From Ruegeria sp. HKCCSA071 (lineage in GTDB: Bacteria > Pseudomonadota > Alphaproteobacteria > Rhodobacterales > Rhodobacteraceae): a stretch of 64,000 nt of DNA. Both the position numbers and the translations under genes were made by a program. Location: the NCBI RefSeq assembly GCF_017872555.1, contig NZ_JAEDOX010000007.1:1-64000 (forward strand), written 5' to 3'. Each line of letters opens with the position of its first letter. The stretch's first letter is position 1. Below, piece after piece: positions 8,123-16,330 of this stretch. The notes under the pieces were generated by a model. It was not told where the DNA came from. It saw only the letters and a program-made list of their open reading frames with translations, and did not search any database.

Positions 8123-9349
8123 TCATCTACTGGCTTTGAGTCCTGAGCCTAGAAAACTGGAAATAGCTTGAATTGCAGCGCCCATATCATCGTCAGTTGC
8201 GAATTCTTCGGGCTTATGGCTAAGCCCATCTTTGCATCGGACGAACAGCATGGCAGTCGGGCAGAGATCGGCCATAGCCGATGCGTCATGAGTGGCGCCA
8301 GACGGAAGGCGTGTCGCGGTCTGGCCGATCGTGGCAATGGCAGCCTCCAAGTCGTCAACCATTTTGCTATCACACGGTACGGCGGGCTGTTCGTAGGTTC
8401 GTTCCATTGTAAACTCCACACGGCGCAGCCCCGAAATCCTGTCACCTGCCGACCACGCCAATCTTGCGAAGTTGTCTCGAACGGTGTCGTCCAGAGCCCG
8501 GATTTCAAGGGTCAGTTCCACGTCCCTCGGGATGGCGTTTACCACGTTGGGATGCAGGGACAACGCGCCAACGGTTGCACGCAGATTGGTTATCTTCAAC
8601 GCCGCGTTATGGATTGCAGAGATGAAGTCAGAGGCCGCCACCAGCGCATCGCGGCGGCTGTCCATGGGCACTGTCCCAGCATGGCCCGTGTCACCGGTAA
8701 ATGTGACTGTGTTTCGTTCAATCCCGCAAATTCCTGTGACGACCCCGAGTGCGGCATCCGCCGCCTGCAGAACCGGGCCCTGCTCGATGTGGATTTCCAG
8801 ATATCCCACTGTGGTGGAAGGATCGCGCGCGAGAGCCTCAACTCCGTCCGGATCGCCACCAAAGTCGGCAAGTGCGCGGCGCAGAGACACCCCATCGTTA
8901 TCCTTCATGGCCAGAACAGCCGGGTCAAACGTGCCGGCCAAAGCGCGCGGCCCCATCAGAGCGGTCGGGAAGCGGACGCCTTCCTCGTCGGCAAAGGCGA
9001 GGACTTCGACAGAAAAGGGCAGTTCGACTCCGTTTGCCGCAAGTTTCTCAAGTGCGAGACATCCCAGAACAACCCCCATGATCCCGTCGTATCGTCCACC
9101 ATTCTTCACAGAATCCTGGTGTGAACCGATCAGGAACGTTGGAGCCCCCAATGGCCCTTCCCTGCGACCGATGAGTGTGCCAGCGGCGTCCATGTGGACC
9201 TTCAGACCGGCCTGTGTCATCCATGACCGAATAACACTTAATGCAGCCTTGTGCTCGGGCGTAAACGGAAACCGTGTGACTCCGGTTTCATCGACACTGC
9301 ATTTTGCTATTTCCGACAGACGATCCTGAGCGCACTGTCCCCAGTTCAT
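8123..9349 (-). CDS. M20-family Zn-dependent amidohydrolase (allantoate / N-carbamoyl-amino-acid type)
   Basis: About 408 residues of the M20 amidase/hydantoinase subgroup: GSHQDSVKNGGRYDG (metal-binding His-x-Asp) and FADEEGVRFPTALMG (Glu-Glu, catalytic base and metal ligand), with the later GTVPMDSRRDAL and SGATHDASAMA blocks. Relatives hydrolyse N-carbamoyl-L-amino acids, allantoate or ureidoglycolate, releasing ammonia; which of these applies cannot be told from sequence. ATG 9349 was chosen because GAGGAAAGTG precedes it; an ATG 12 bp upstream overlaps that site. The gene is divergent from a GntR regulator, and its promoter region contains a TTTATCATGATAAA palindrome shared with the downstream peptide-transport operon. 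Confidence 0.85.
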   Translation of the reverse strand: MNWGQCAQDRLSEIAKCSVDETGVTRFPFTPEHKAALSVIRSWMTQAGLKVHMDAAGTLIGRREGPLGAPTFLIGSHQDSVKNGGRYDGIMGVVLGCLALEKLAANGVELPFSVEVLAFADEEGVRFPTALMGPRALAGTFDPAVLAMKDNDGVSLRRALADFGGDPDGVEALARDPSTTVGYLEIHIEQGPVLQAADAALGVVTGICGIERNTVTFTGDTGHAGTVPMDSRRDALVAASDFISAIHNAALKITNLRATVGALSLHPNVVNAIPRDVELTLEIRALDDTVRDNFARLAWSAGDRISGLRRVEFTMERTYEQPAVPCDSKMVDDLEAAIATIGQTATRLPSGATHDASAMADLCPTAMLFVRCKDGLSHKPEEFATDDDMGAAIQAISSFLGSGLKASR

Positions 9350-9359
9350 CACTTTCCTC

Positions 9360-9375
9360 ATTTATCATGATAAAT
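9360..9375. promoter_or_regulatory. Palindromic operator 1 (ATTTATCATGATAAAT)
   Basis: A perfect 16-bp palindrome 10 bp upstream of the hydrolase start on the minus strand. Three further copies or near copies occur at 9411, 11816 and 11842, all in the two divergent promoter regions of this island, and the only regulator gene encoded here is the GntR protein at 9440. It is the likely binding site of that protein. Confidence 0.6.
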
Positions 9376-9410
9376 TATCCTCTACACATAGGGCGCCTAG
9401 GTGTCTATGT

Positions 9411-9426
9411 TTTTATCATGATAAAA
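9411..9426. promoter_or_regulatory. Palindromic operator 2 (TTTTATCATGATAAAA)
   Basis: A perfect 16-bp palindrome directly before the GntR gene, its centre 51 bp (about five helical turns) from operator 1. Placement between regulator and divergent hydrolase fits autoregulation plus control of the hydrolase, with both sites on the same face of the DNA. Confidence 0.6.
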
Positions 9427-9439
9427 TATGAGGTGCAGA

Positions 9440-10201
9440 ATGGACGGCAGCGGGACCCCATCGACCAAGCCAAGACGATCGCGACCAGTTCTGGTTGCCG
9501 ACGAAATCAAACAATGGGTGGTGGAGCGCGATCTGAAGGCGGGTGACAAGCTGCCAAATGAAGGCGAGATGATCGAGCAGTTCGGCGTGTCGAAAGGGAC
9601 AGTTCGCGAAGCGCTGCGCATTCTTGAGGCTCAGGGCCTGATCGTGACCAAGACCGGTCCCGGTGGCGGCAGCATCGTAGGTCAGGTCTCGACCGAACGC
9701 GCCCGGTCCCTGTTGGCCAATTTTTTCTACTTTCAAGACCTGTCTGTCGCCGACATCTATCAGATGCGAAAGGTCCTGGAACCTGAACTGGCGGCCAGCC
9801 TGGCAGGCCATCTAAGCGAGAACCAGTTGGAAGAGTTGCACGATCTCGCGCTGCGCCACCCCGAACCGGCAACATCGGCCGAAGAAGAGAAAGTGCAGCA
9901 CATCACCTCGCTGGACTTTCATGCCCGGCTGTCGGATTTCGCGGGCAATCGGCTGCTTGGCTTTGTCATTGGGTTTATGGCGCAGGCGCTGACCGACTTG
10001 ACAGTCTATCGCAGGCTCTATGATCCGCCGAACGTGGAACTTTGGCGTAAAGGGAGAGCGCATCAATTGCAACTGGTTGAGGCGTTGCGGCAAGGCGAGC
10101 CGGAACGAGCCCGCAGCATCATGTATTCGCACATGCAGATCGCCGAAGAGTTGATGAGCGTTCAGGAAGCCCATCTGTTGCGTCGCTTTCTCGGAGAATA
10201 A
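9440..10201 (+). CDS. GntR-family transcriptional regulator (FadR/FCD subfamily)
   Basis: The 253-residue protein has an N-terminal winged helix (about 10-80: LPNEGEMIEQFGVSKGTVRE followed by ALRILEAQGLIVTKTGPGGG) and a helical C-terminal FCD-type ligand domain. ATG 9440 was preferred to 9428 because GAGGTG lies 4 bp before it. The gene is flanked by the palindromes at 9360 and 9411 and translationally linked to the glutaminase gene, whose GTG starts 1 bp after its stop. It probably represses its own operon, the hydrolase and the peptide transporter until a metabolite binds. FCD proteins usually sense organic or amino acids. Confidence 0.88.
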   Translation: MDGSGTPSTKPRRSRPVLVADEIKQWVVERDLKAGDKLPNEGEMIEQFGVSKGTVREALRILEAQGLIVTKTGPGGGSIVGQVSTERARSLLANFFYFQDLSVADIYQMRKVLEPELAASLAGHLSENQLEELHDLALRHPEPATSAEEEKVQHITSLDFHARLSDFAGNRLLGFVIGFMAQALTDLTVYRRLYDPPNVELWRKGRAHQLQLVEALRQGEPERARSIMYSHMQIAEELMSVQEAHLLRRFLGE

Positions 10202-10202
10202 A

Positions 10203-11114
10203 GTGGTCCTGACAGAGCGCATTCTGCAAGATATCCATGATGAGATTTTTCGTCTGGACGATTGGGGAACTCCTGCCCAATACATCCCGGAACTGGCCTG
10301 TATTCCACCGCGTCAATTCGCGATAAGTGTTTGCTTGGCAAACGGCGACTGCCTGAACGCGGGGGCCTCGGATCGCCCCTTCTCAATACAAAGTGTGTCC
10401 AAGGTTTTTTCCCTCGCGGCGACGCTGGGGCGGTTTGGTGACCAACTCTGGAGCCGTGTCGGGCGCGAGCCATCGGGCACGTCATTTGACTCCGTGGTCC
10501 TGTTGGAACGAGAGAATGGTCGCCCGCGTAATCCCTTCGTGAACGCGGGGGCCATTGTCACTACTGATGTCCTTCTTGCTGGGCGGCAGCCCAAACAGGC
10601 CCTCGCCGAGGTTCTTGGACTGATCCGTGCGATGGCGGAAACCGATGATATCCACATCAACGACAAGGTCGCAACATCGGAAAGGTTGACGGGTGCGCGG
10701 AACAAGGCGTTGGCACATTACTTGCAATCGCATGGCAATCTGCAAAATGAACCAGACCTGACCCTTGGCACCTATTTTCATCAATGTGCAATCGAGATGA
10801 CCACGCGGCAGCTTGCTCTTGCCGGAAGATCGCTTGCCCGCCTTCGAGCCGGCCCAAACGTGATTTCTCCGCGACATGCCCGACGCATCAATGCGCTCAT
10901 GATGACATGTGGTCACTATGATGGGTCAGGCGAGTTTGCCTATCAGGTCGGGCTGCCTGGCAAGAGCGGGGTCGGTGGTGGCATACTGGTGATTGCACCG
11001 AGGGTCGCTTCGATCGCTATCTGGTCACCGGGGCTGAACCTCTATGGAAACTCACATGCTGGCACCCGCGCCGCAGCGATGCTGGCCCAGACAACGTGTT
11101 GGTCGGTCTTCTAA
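10203..11114 (+). CDS. glsA: Glutaminase A
   Basis: The 303-residue protein is a serine-dependent beta-lactamase-fold glutaminase (L-glutamine to L-glutamate and ammonia). The catalytic Ser-x-x-Lys is Ser64-Val-Ser-Lys67 in SIQSVSKVF, followed by ERENGRPRNPFVNAGAI, a strongly conserved block of the family. Length is normal (about 305). It begins with GTG one base after the GntR stop, so regulator and enzyme are co-expressed. With the amidohydrolase and peptide transporter it points to a nitrogen-releasing scavenging module. A related amide might be the true substrate. Confidence 0.9.
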   Translation: MVLTERILQDIHDEIFRLDDWGTPAQYIPELACIPPRQFAISVCLANGDCLNAGASDRPFSIQSVSKVFSLAATLGRFGDQLWSRVGREPSGTSFDSVVLLERENGRPRNPFVNAGAIVTTDVLLAGRQPKQALAEVLGLIRAMAETDDIHINDKVATSERLTGARNKALAHYLQSHGNLQNEPDLTLGTYFHQCAIEMTTRQLALAGRSLARLRAGPNVISPRHARRINALMMTCGHYDGSGEFAYQVGLPGKSGVGGGILVIAPRVASIAIWSPGLNLYGNSHAGTRAAAMLAQTTCWSVF

Positions 11115-11123
11115 GGTCAAATG

Positions 11124-11786
11124 TTACTGCGGGGCGCAGACTTTGTTTTCGAGCACTGGGACTTCGGCAAGCCAATCAAAGTATGGTGATGTTCGGGTCC
11201 TGAGATAGAGCTTTTCAAGGTCCGCTATCGGATCGTCACTGTAATCGATGCGCAGGTCTAATGGTGGGCGATCGGGCGCAAGGACCAACATGGCCGCAGA
11301 TAACAGCCCGCGGCTGTCGCCGCCCGCCAGCCGGGCAGTATTCAAAACTTGGAGCATTTTCCGATCCGGCCCATCCGTGCAGGTTTGCGCTGCTGTCACC
11401 ATCGCCGCAAGAACCTCAGGTCCCTCGAGCATGTTTCCTGCAACCGCTAACCTTTGTTGCGTTAAGTGACCGGCATACGGCACGCTGTTCGCTCCAGTGA
11501 ACCCGTGAGTTGCGCCGCTGCGATCCAGGGCAATCAGTTGCCTATGCCCCTTCCCGGGATCATCTGACGTCACCGCCTCGACAGCATTACGGGCGGTCTG
11601 GCCGCGGTACATCGCGCGCACTGCATCGTCTCGCCAAAAGGTGCTGGGGGCGGTGCCCTGTGATGCCACAAGGCCCGATTCGATGTCACCCCGCAGGACC
11701 CAGCCACCCACGCAGAGACTTCCCGTTGCGGCGGCAGCGGCAAAAACGCCTGTTTTATTGTCGAAAGACAGAATCGAGAAGGTCAT
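11124..11786 (-). CDS. DUF1028 family protein (Ntn-hydrolase-like)
   Basis: The 220-residue protein starts MTFSILSFDNKTGVFAAAAA and contains GGWVLRGDIESGLVASQG, the hallmark of DUF1028. The family has an Ntn-hydrolase-like fold and is often encoded near peptide or amino-acid transporters; its reaction is not established, though a peptidase or amidase activity is a reasonable guess. It converges with glsA (9-bp gap) and is divergent from the peptide-transport operon, with two TTATCATGATAA-type sites in the shared promoter region. Confidence 0.85.
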   Translation of the reverse strand: MTFSILSFDNKTGVFAAAAATGSLCVGGWVLRGDIESGLVASQGTAPSTFWRDDAVRAMYRGQTARNAVEAVTSDDPGKGHRQLIALDRSGATHGFTGANSVPYAGHLTQQRLAVAGNMLEGPEVLAAMVTAAQTCTDGPDRKMLQVLNTARLAGGDSRGLLSAAMLVLAPDRPPLDLRIDYSDDPIADLEKLYLRTRTSPYFDWLAEVPVLENKVCAPQ

Positions 11787-11815
11787 TCTACTGCCCTAAC
11801 ACATTTTTCTTGAAT

Positions 11816-11827
11816 TTATCATGATAA
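11816..11827. promoter_or_regulatory. Palindromic operator 3 (TTATCATGATAA)
   Basis: A 12-bp perfect palindrome matching the core of operators 1 and 2, lying between the DUF1028 gene (minus) and the peptide-transport operon (plus). It supports control of both by the GntR protein encoded 1.6 kb away. Confidence 0.55.
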
Positions 11828-11841
11828 TTTGCATGAATGCA

Positions 11842-11857
11842 ATTCATCATAATAAAT
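11842..11857. promoter_or_regulatory. Imperfect operator 4 (ATTCATCATAATAAAT)
   Basis: Matches ATTTATCATGATAAAT at 14 of 16 positions. It lies 17 bp before the substrate-binding-protein start, where bound repressor would block transcription. Probably a weaker second site for the same regulator. Confidence 0.4.
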
Positions 11858-11873
11858 AACAGGGAGACACCTC

Positions 11874-13448
11874 ATGAAACTGCTGAAACTGTCCCGCCGG
11901 GCAATGCTGGCTGCAGGTGCAGCCACGGCACTTGCTCTCTCTCCACTTTTGGCCCAGGCACAGACGCCCGAAGATGTTCTGATCGTTGGGCAGATTGCTG
12001 AACCCAAGGCGCTTGACCCTGCGGCCGTAACCGCTGTTAACGACTTCCGAATTTTGATGAACGTCTATGACGGACTGGTCCGCTACAAGGACGGGACGCT
12101 TGAAGTTGAGCCTTCGCTGGCAAATTCCTGGGACATCAGTGAGGACGGAACAGTCTACACCTTCTCCCTGCGGGACGACGTGACGTTCCACGACGGAAGC
12201 GCCTTCAACGCTGATGCGGTCAAGTTCAACTTTGACCGGATGCTGGATGAAAACCATCCCTATCACAACACTGGCCCCTTCCCGCTGTCCTTCTTCTTCT
12301 CGGCTGTAGAGAACGTTGAGGTTGTGAATGACCTAACTGTGCGCTTTACGCTGAACGCGCCCTATGCACCATTCCTGTCCAACCTGGCTTATCCCACCGG
12401 GCTGATCGTTTCGCCCGCTGCGGTGGAACAGCACGGGGCTGAGTTTGGGCGCAACCCGTCCGGCACCGGCGCATTCAAATTCGCTGAATGGCGGTCCAAC
12501 GAGGCCGTGGTCATCGAAGCCAACGCCGATTACTGGGACGGCGCACCGGAGTTGCAGGCCGTTGTGTTTCGCCCAATCACGGACGCAAACACCCGCACCG
12601 CCGAGATGCTGGCAGGCGGTATCGACCTGATGGTCGAGGTTCCCCCGGTCGCGCTGAGCGAATTCCAAGGCGATACCTACACCATTCATGAACAGGCTGG
12701 TCCACACGTCTGGTTCCTCATCTTGAACGCCAAAGAAGGCCCGTTCGCTGACGTGCGTGTCCGCCAAGCGGCAAACTATGCCATCAACAAGGAAGCCATC
12801 GTCAACGACGTTCTGGAAGGTACGGCAGCTGTCGCTGCCGGTCCGACACCGCCGGCATTCGCCTGGGCCTATAACGAAAGCCTGGAGCCTTACCCCTACG
12901 ACCCCGACAAGGCGCGCGAACTGCTTGCCGAAGCAGGTGCCGAAGGCGCCGAGCTGACTTTTTATGTCACCGAGGGCGGTTCCGGGATGCTTGATCCCGT
13001 GGCGATGGGTACCGCGATCCAAGCCGATCTTCAGTCCGTTGGCCTGACCGTCAACATCGAGACCTATGAATGGAACACCTTCCTTGGCGAAGTGAACCCG
13101 GGCCTTGAAGGCAAGGCAGACATGGCCGAAATGGCCTGGATGACCAACGATCCGGACACGCTTCCGTTCCTCGCGCTGCGCACAGCTTCATGGCCGGATC
13201 AGGGCGGGTTCAACTCGGGCTACTACTCCAACCCGAAGGTTGACGAACTTCTGGAAGCCGCCCGCGCAGCAACCGATCAGACAGAACGCGCGCGTCTCTA
13301 TCAGGAGATGCAGGTCATCGTGCAGGAAGACGCGCCTTGGGTCTTCGTTGCCAACTGGAAGCAGAATGCGGTTACCTCCGACCGTGTCGAAAACTTCTCG
13401 CTCCAGCCGTCGTTCTTCCTGCTGCTGGATGACGTGGTCAAGAACTAG
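11874..13448 (+). CDS. Peptide-type ABC transporter substrate-binding protein (family 5)
   Basis: The 524-residue periplasmic solute-binding protein has a signal peptide (about 1-29, ending near ALSPLLAQAQ) and SBP family 5 features: LDPAAVTAVNDFRILMNVYD near the N-terminus and FSLRDDVTFHDGSAFNADAV near residue 100. Family 5 proteins bind di-/oligopeptides, nickel or glutathione-like ligands. It is the first gene of a transporter with separate DppB-like permease, fused permease-ATPase and second ATPase. A 9-bp hairpin follows its stop. Ligand unknown; the adjacent glutaminase and amidohydrolase suggest an amide-rich or carbamoylated peptide. Confidence 0.9.
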   Translation: MKLLKLSRRAMLAAGAATALALSPLLAQAQTPEDVLIVGQIAEPKALDPAAVTAVNDFRILMNVYDGLVRYKDGTLEVEPSLANSWDISEDGTVYTFSLRDDVTFHDGSAFNADAVKFNFDRMLDENHPYHNTGPFPLSFFFSAVENVEVVNDLTVRFTLNAPYAPFLSNLAYPTGLIVSPAAVEQHGAEFGRNPSGTGAFKFAEWRSNEAVVIEANADYWDGAPELQAVVFRPITDANTRTAEMLAGGIDLMVEVPPVALSEFQGDTYTIHEQAGPHVWFLILNAKEGPFADVRVRQAANYAINKEAIVNDVLEGTAAVAAGPTPPAFAWAYNESLEPYPYDPDKARELLAEAGAEGAELTFYVTEGGSGMLDPVAMGTAIQADLQSVGLTVNIETYEWNTFLGEVNPGLEGKADMAEMAWMTNDPDTLPFLALRTASWPDQGGFNSGYYSNPKVDELLEAARAATDQTERARLYQEMQVIVQEDAPWVFVANWKQNAVTSDRVENFSLQPSFFLLLDDVVKN

Positions 13449-13456
13449 AACGACTC

Positions 13457-13485
13457 GTGCAGCCGTGTGCATGGTGCGGCTGCAC
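13457..13485 (+). terminator. Intercistronic hairpin after the binding-protein gene
   Basis: GTGCAGCCG (13457-13465) and CGGCTGCAC (13477-13485) form a 9-bp perfect stem with an 11-nt loop, without a T run. It lies 8 bp after the binding-protein stop. Such hairpins usually stabilise the upstream mRNA or partly attenuate transcription, giving more binding protein than membrane components. Confidence 0.55.
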
Positions 13486-13502
13486 AATTCCGGGTGGGGG
13501 CA

Positions 13503-14450
13503 ATGACAGGGTACATACTCAAAAGACTGGTTTCCGCGATTCCGGTTCTGTTCGGGATATCGATTATTGTGTTTGTCATCATGGCGATGATCCCCGGCGA
13601 TCCGGCCACTGCGATCCTGGGGTCCTATGCAACCCCTGATAACGTAGAAAAGCTCAACCGCGACCTTGGCTTGGACAAGCCGATGGTGCAGCGATATTTC
13701 ATCTGGCTCGGGAACATGCTTCAGGGTGATTTCGGGCGCAGTTTCTCTCTCAACCGTGCCGTTCTGGACGAGGTGCTTGACCGTTTCGGGGCGACTTTGG
13801 TCCTTGCGGGTACGGCATTTGTCCTGTGCTCGCTCCTTGGTGTCGCGGCCGGGGTCGTATCCGCCGCCCGGCAATACGGTCTGGCTGACAAGGCCATCAC
13901 CTTTGCGGTTCTTCTGGGAATTTCCATTCCGTCCTTTTTCCTTGGCATGATGATGATCCTCATCTTTGCAGTGAAACTGCGCTGGTTTCCGGTGTCCGGC
14001 ATGTGGCCCATCTATGGCGCGCGGGACCTGTCAGCGCTGATCAGCCACCTGACCTTACCCGCGCTGGCGCTGGCGGTGGTGGCAACCGGGGTCATTGCAC
14101 GCTTGTCGCGCTCTGCCATGCTCGAGGTGCTGCGTCAGGATTTCATCCGTACCGCCCGCGCCAAGGGCGTTCATGAGCGTTCGGTTGTCTGGCGCCATGC
14201 CTTGCGCGCGGCCATGGTCAGCATCATTCCGGTCTTGGGGGTGCAGGCCGGGTTTGTTCTGTCAGGTGCGGTCTATATCGAGATGGTGTTCCAGTGGCCT
14301 GGCGTCGGGCGCATGCTGGTCGATGCCATCCTGAAACGGGACATCCTGCTGGTGCAGGGCGGCGTCGTCTTTGTCGCGGCCTGCTACGTCATGTTCAATA
14401 TCGCGGTCGACGTCGCGCAAAGCCTGCTCGACCCGAGGATCAAGACATGA
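13503..14450 (+). CDS. Peptide-type ABC transporter permease (DppB-like)
   Basis: The 315-residue inner-membrane protein starts MTGYILKRLVSAIPVLFGIS and shows the DppB/OppB pattern: first TM helix, PGDPATAILGSYATPDNVEKL, LGLDKPMVQRYFIWLGNML, and the EAA loop DFIRTARAKGVHERSVVWRH (residues about 210-230). About six TM helices are expected. Start 13503 follows GGTGGGGG; an upstream ATG at 13467 lies inside the hairpin and was rejected. Its TGA overlaps the ATG of the next gene (ATGA). Confidence 0.9.
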   Translation: MTGYILKRLVSAIPVLFGISIIVFVIMAMIPGDPATAILGSYATPDNVEKLNRDLGLDKPMVQRYFIWLGNMLQGDFGRSFSLNRAVLDEVLDRFGATLVLAGTAFVLCSLLGVAAGVVSAARQYGLADKAITFAVLLGISIPSFFLGMMMILIFAVKLRWFPVSGMWPIYGARDLSALISHLTLPALALAVVATGVIARLSRSAMLEVLRQDFIRTARAKGVHERSVVWRHALRAAMVSIIPVLGVQAGFVLSGAVYIEMVFQWPGVGRMLVDAILKRDILLVQGGVVFVAACYVMFNIAVDVAQSLLDPRIKT

Positions 14451-16330
14451 AGAACTTCCTTATGCTTTTGGCGCGCAACCGGCTGGCGCTTGGCGGGTTG
14501 GTCGTGATGGGCCTGGTGGTTCTTCTGGCCTTGGTGACGCCACTTCTGCCGTTAGCGGATCCGGACGTGACCGATACAGCAAACCGGTTCAAGCGGCCAT
14601 TTTCAGAGGGTGCCCTGCTGGGAACCGATCACCTTGGGCGCGATCTTCTCAGTCGTCTGCTCTGGGGCACACGCCTGTCGCTGGCCGTGGGATTTGCAGC
14701 GGCAATCATCGCGGCGACCCTGGGCGCGGCCATCGGCATCATCGCTGGCTACTACGGTGGGCGCACGGACAACATCATCATGCGCGGCGTCGATATGCTG
14801 ATGGCTTTTCCCTACATTCTTTTGGCACTTGCGATTGTCGCGGCTCTCGGGCCAGGTCTTATGAACGCGCTGATCGCAGTGGCTGCCGTCAACATCCCCT
14901 TCTTTGCCCGTAACATCCGGGGCATCACAGTTGGCATTGCACATAAGGAATTCGTCGACGCGGCACGGTTATCGGGCATGACGGATGCCCGCATCATCCT
15001 GACCGAAGTGCTTCCGAACGTGATCCCAGTGATCGTGATCGCCATGTCGACAACCATCGGATGGATGATCCTGGAGACCGCCGGGCTCAGCTTTCTCGGG
15101 CTGGGATCGCAGCCGCCGCAGGCCGATCTGGGTTCGATGCTGGGCGAAGCTCGCTCGGCCTTGATCACCAATCCGCATACCTCGATCGTACCGGGCGCAA
15201 TGATCCTGATCATCGTCATGGCGATCAACCTACTGGGCGACGGGGTGCGCGATGCGCTGGACCCTCGGCTGAAATCCGGCGCGCTCTCACGCCCGATGCC
15301 GGCCACCATGGTCCAGCGCGCCGGTCCGGTTCCTACCTCAGAAGGCGACACATTGCTGGCGTTACGCGGGCTGAAGACTCAGTTCCACGTCGAGGACCGT
15401 GTTTACAAGGCCGTTGGTGGTGTCGATCTACAGGTCAACCCAGGTGAATGCCTTGGGGTGATTGGTGAAAGCGGTTCCGGAAAATCGGTGACGGCGCTCA
15501 GCATCATGGGTTTGGTGGCTTCACCTCCGGGCGTTATCACGGGTGGCGCAGTTCACTACAAGGGTGAGGATCTGATCGGTGCACCCTATGAAAAACTGCG
15601 ATCACTTAGGGGAGACCGGATCGCCTATATCTTCCAGGATCCGCTGGCCACGTTGCACCCCCTTTACACGGTCGGTGACCAGCTGATCGAGGCCGTACGA
15701 GCGCATCACCTTTTTGACAGGAAAAAGGCCCGTGCCCATGCTATCGAGCTGCTGACATCGGTCCGCATTCCCAATGCCGAACAGCGCGTTGACAGTTACC
15801 CGCATGAGATGTCGGGTGGAATGCGACAGCGCGTAGGGATCGCTATGGCGCTGGCCAACGATCCGGAGGTTATCATCGCGGATGAACCGACCACGGCCTT
15901 GGATGTGACCGTGCAGGCGCAGATCCTGTCCTTGCTCGATGACCTGCGGCGTGAACGGGGATTGGCCATCATTTTCATCACGCATGATTTTGGTGTGGTC
16001 GCACAGCTATGTGACCGGGTCGCGGTGATGTATGCGGGCCGAATTGTCGAAGAGGGCCCGACAAAGACCATCCTGGATGCCCCGGCCCACCCCTATACCG
16101 CGCGCCTTATGGCCTGCGTACCTGAACTTGGGCAGGGCCGACGCGAATTGGCGGCCATACCCGGCCTCCCGCCAGTGGTAGACAGACTGCCCGAGGGTTG
16201 CGCCTTTGCGGATCGATGCCATAAGGCGGGCGATACTTGTCGGCAGGGGAACATAGAACTGGTCCGGCACGGTGCCGAGAGCTTGGTCCGTTGCGTTGCT
16301 CCAGAAACGCCACCGCAGGAGGCATGCTGA
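14447..16330 (+). CDS. Fused peptide ABC permease and ATPase (DppC-DppD fusion)
   Basis: One uninterrupted 627-residue frame contains two proteins that are usually separate. Residues about 1-285 are a DppC-like permease (LLGTDHLGRDLLSRLLWGTR; EAA loop EFVDAARLSGMTDARIILTE). Residues about 300-627 are a DppD-like ATPase with Walker A GESGSGKS, signature MSGGMRQRVGIAMAL, Walker B VIIADEPTTALD and the C-terminal oligopeptide-transporter Cys-containing tail. The linker (about 285-300, SRPMPATMVQRAGPVPTSEG) lacks stop and frameshift, so this looks like a real fusion, a known but minority architecture. It overlaps both neighbours by 4 and 1 bp. Confidence 0.88.
   Translation: MKNFLMLLARNRLALGGLVVMGLVVLLALVTPLLPLADPDVTDTANRFKRPFSEGALLGTDHLGRDLLSRLLWGTRLSLAVGFAAAIIAATLGAAIGIIAGYYGGRTDNIIMRGVDMLMAFPYILLALAIVAALGPGLMNALIAVAAVNIPFFARNIRGITVGIAHKEFVDAARLSGMTDARIILTEVLPNVIPVIVIAMSTTIGWMILETAGLSFLGLGSQPPQADLGSMLGEARSALITNPHTSIVPGAMILIIVMAINLLGDGVRDALDPRLKSGALSRPMPATMVQRAGPVPTSEGDTLLALRGLKTQFHVEDRVYKAVGGVDLQVNPGECLGVIGESGSGKSVTALSIMGLVASPPGVITGGAVHYKGEDLIGAPYEKLRSLRGDRIAYIFQDPLATLHPLYTVGDQLIEAVRAHHLFDRKKARAHAIELLTSVRIPNAEQRVDSYPHEMSGGMRQRVGIAMALANDPEVIIADEPTTALDVTVQAQILSLLDDLRRERGLAIIFITHDFGVVAQLCDRVAVMYAGRIVEEGPTKTILDAPAHPYTARLMACVPELGQGRRELAAIPGLPPVVDRLPEGCAFADRCHKAGDTCRQGNIELVRHGAESLVRCVAPETPPQEAC

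Noticed and set aside
8168-9124. Long plus-strand frame of 318 codons
   Set aside because: Lies wholly antisense to the M20 hydrolase, whose metal-binding motifs are intact; Cys/Arg/His-rich shadow translation.
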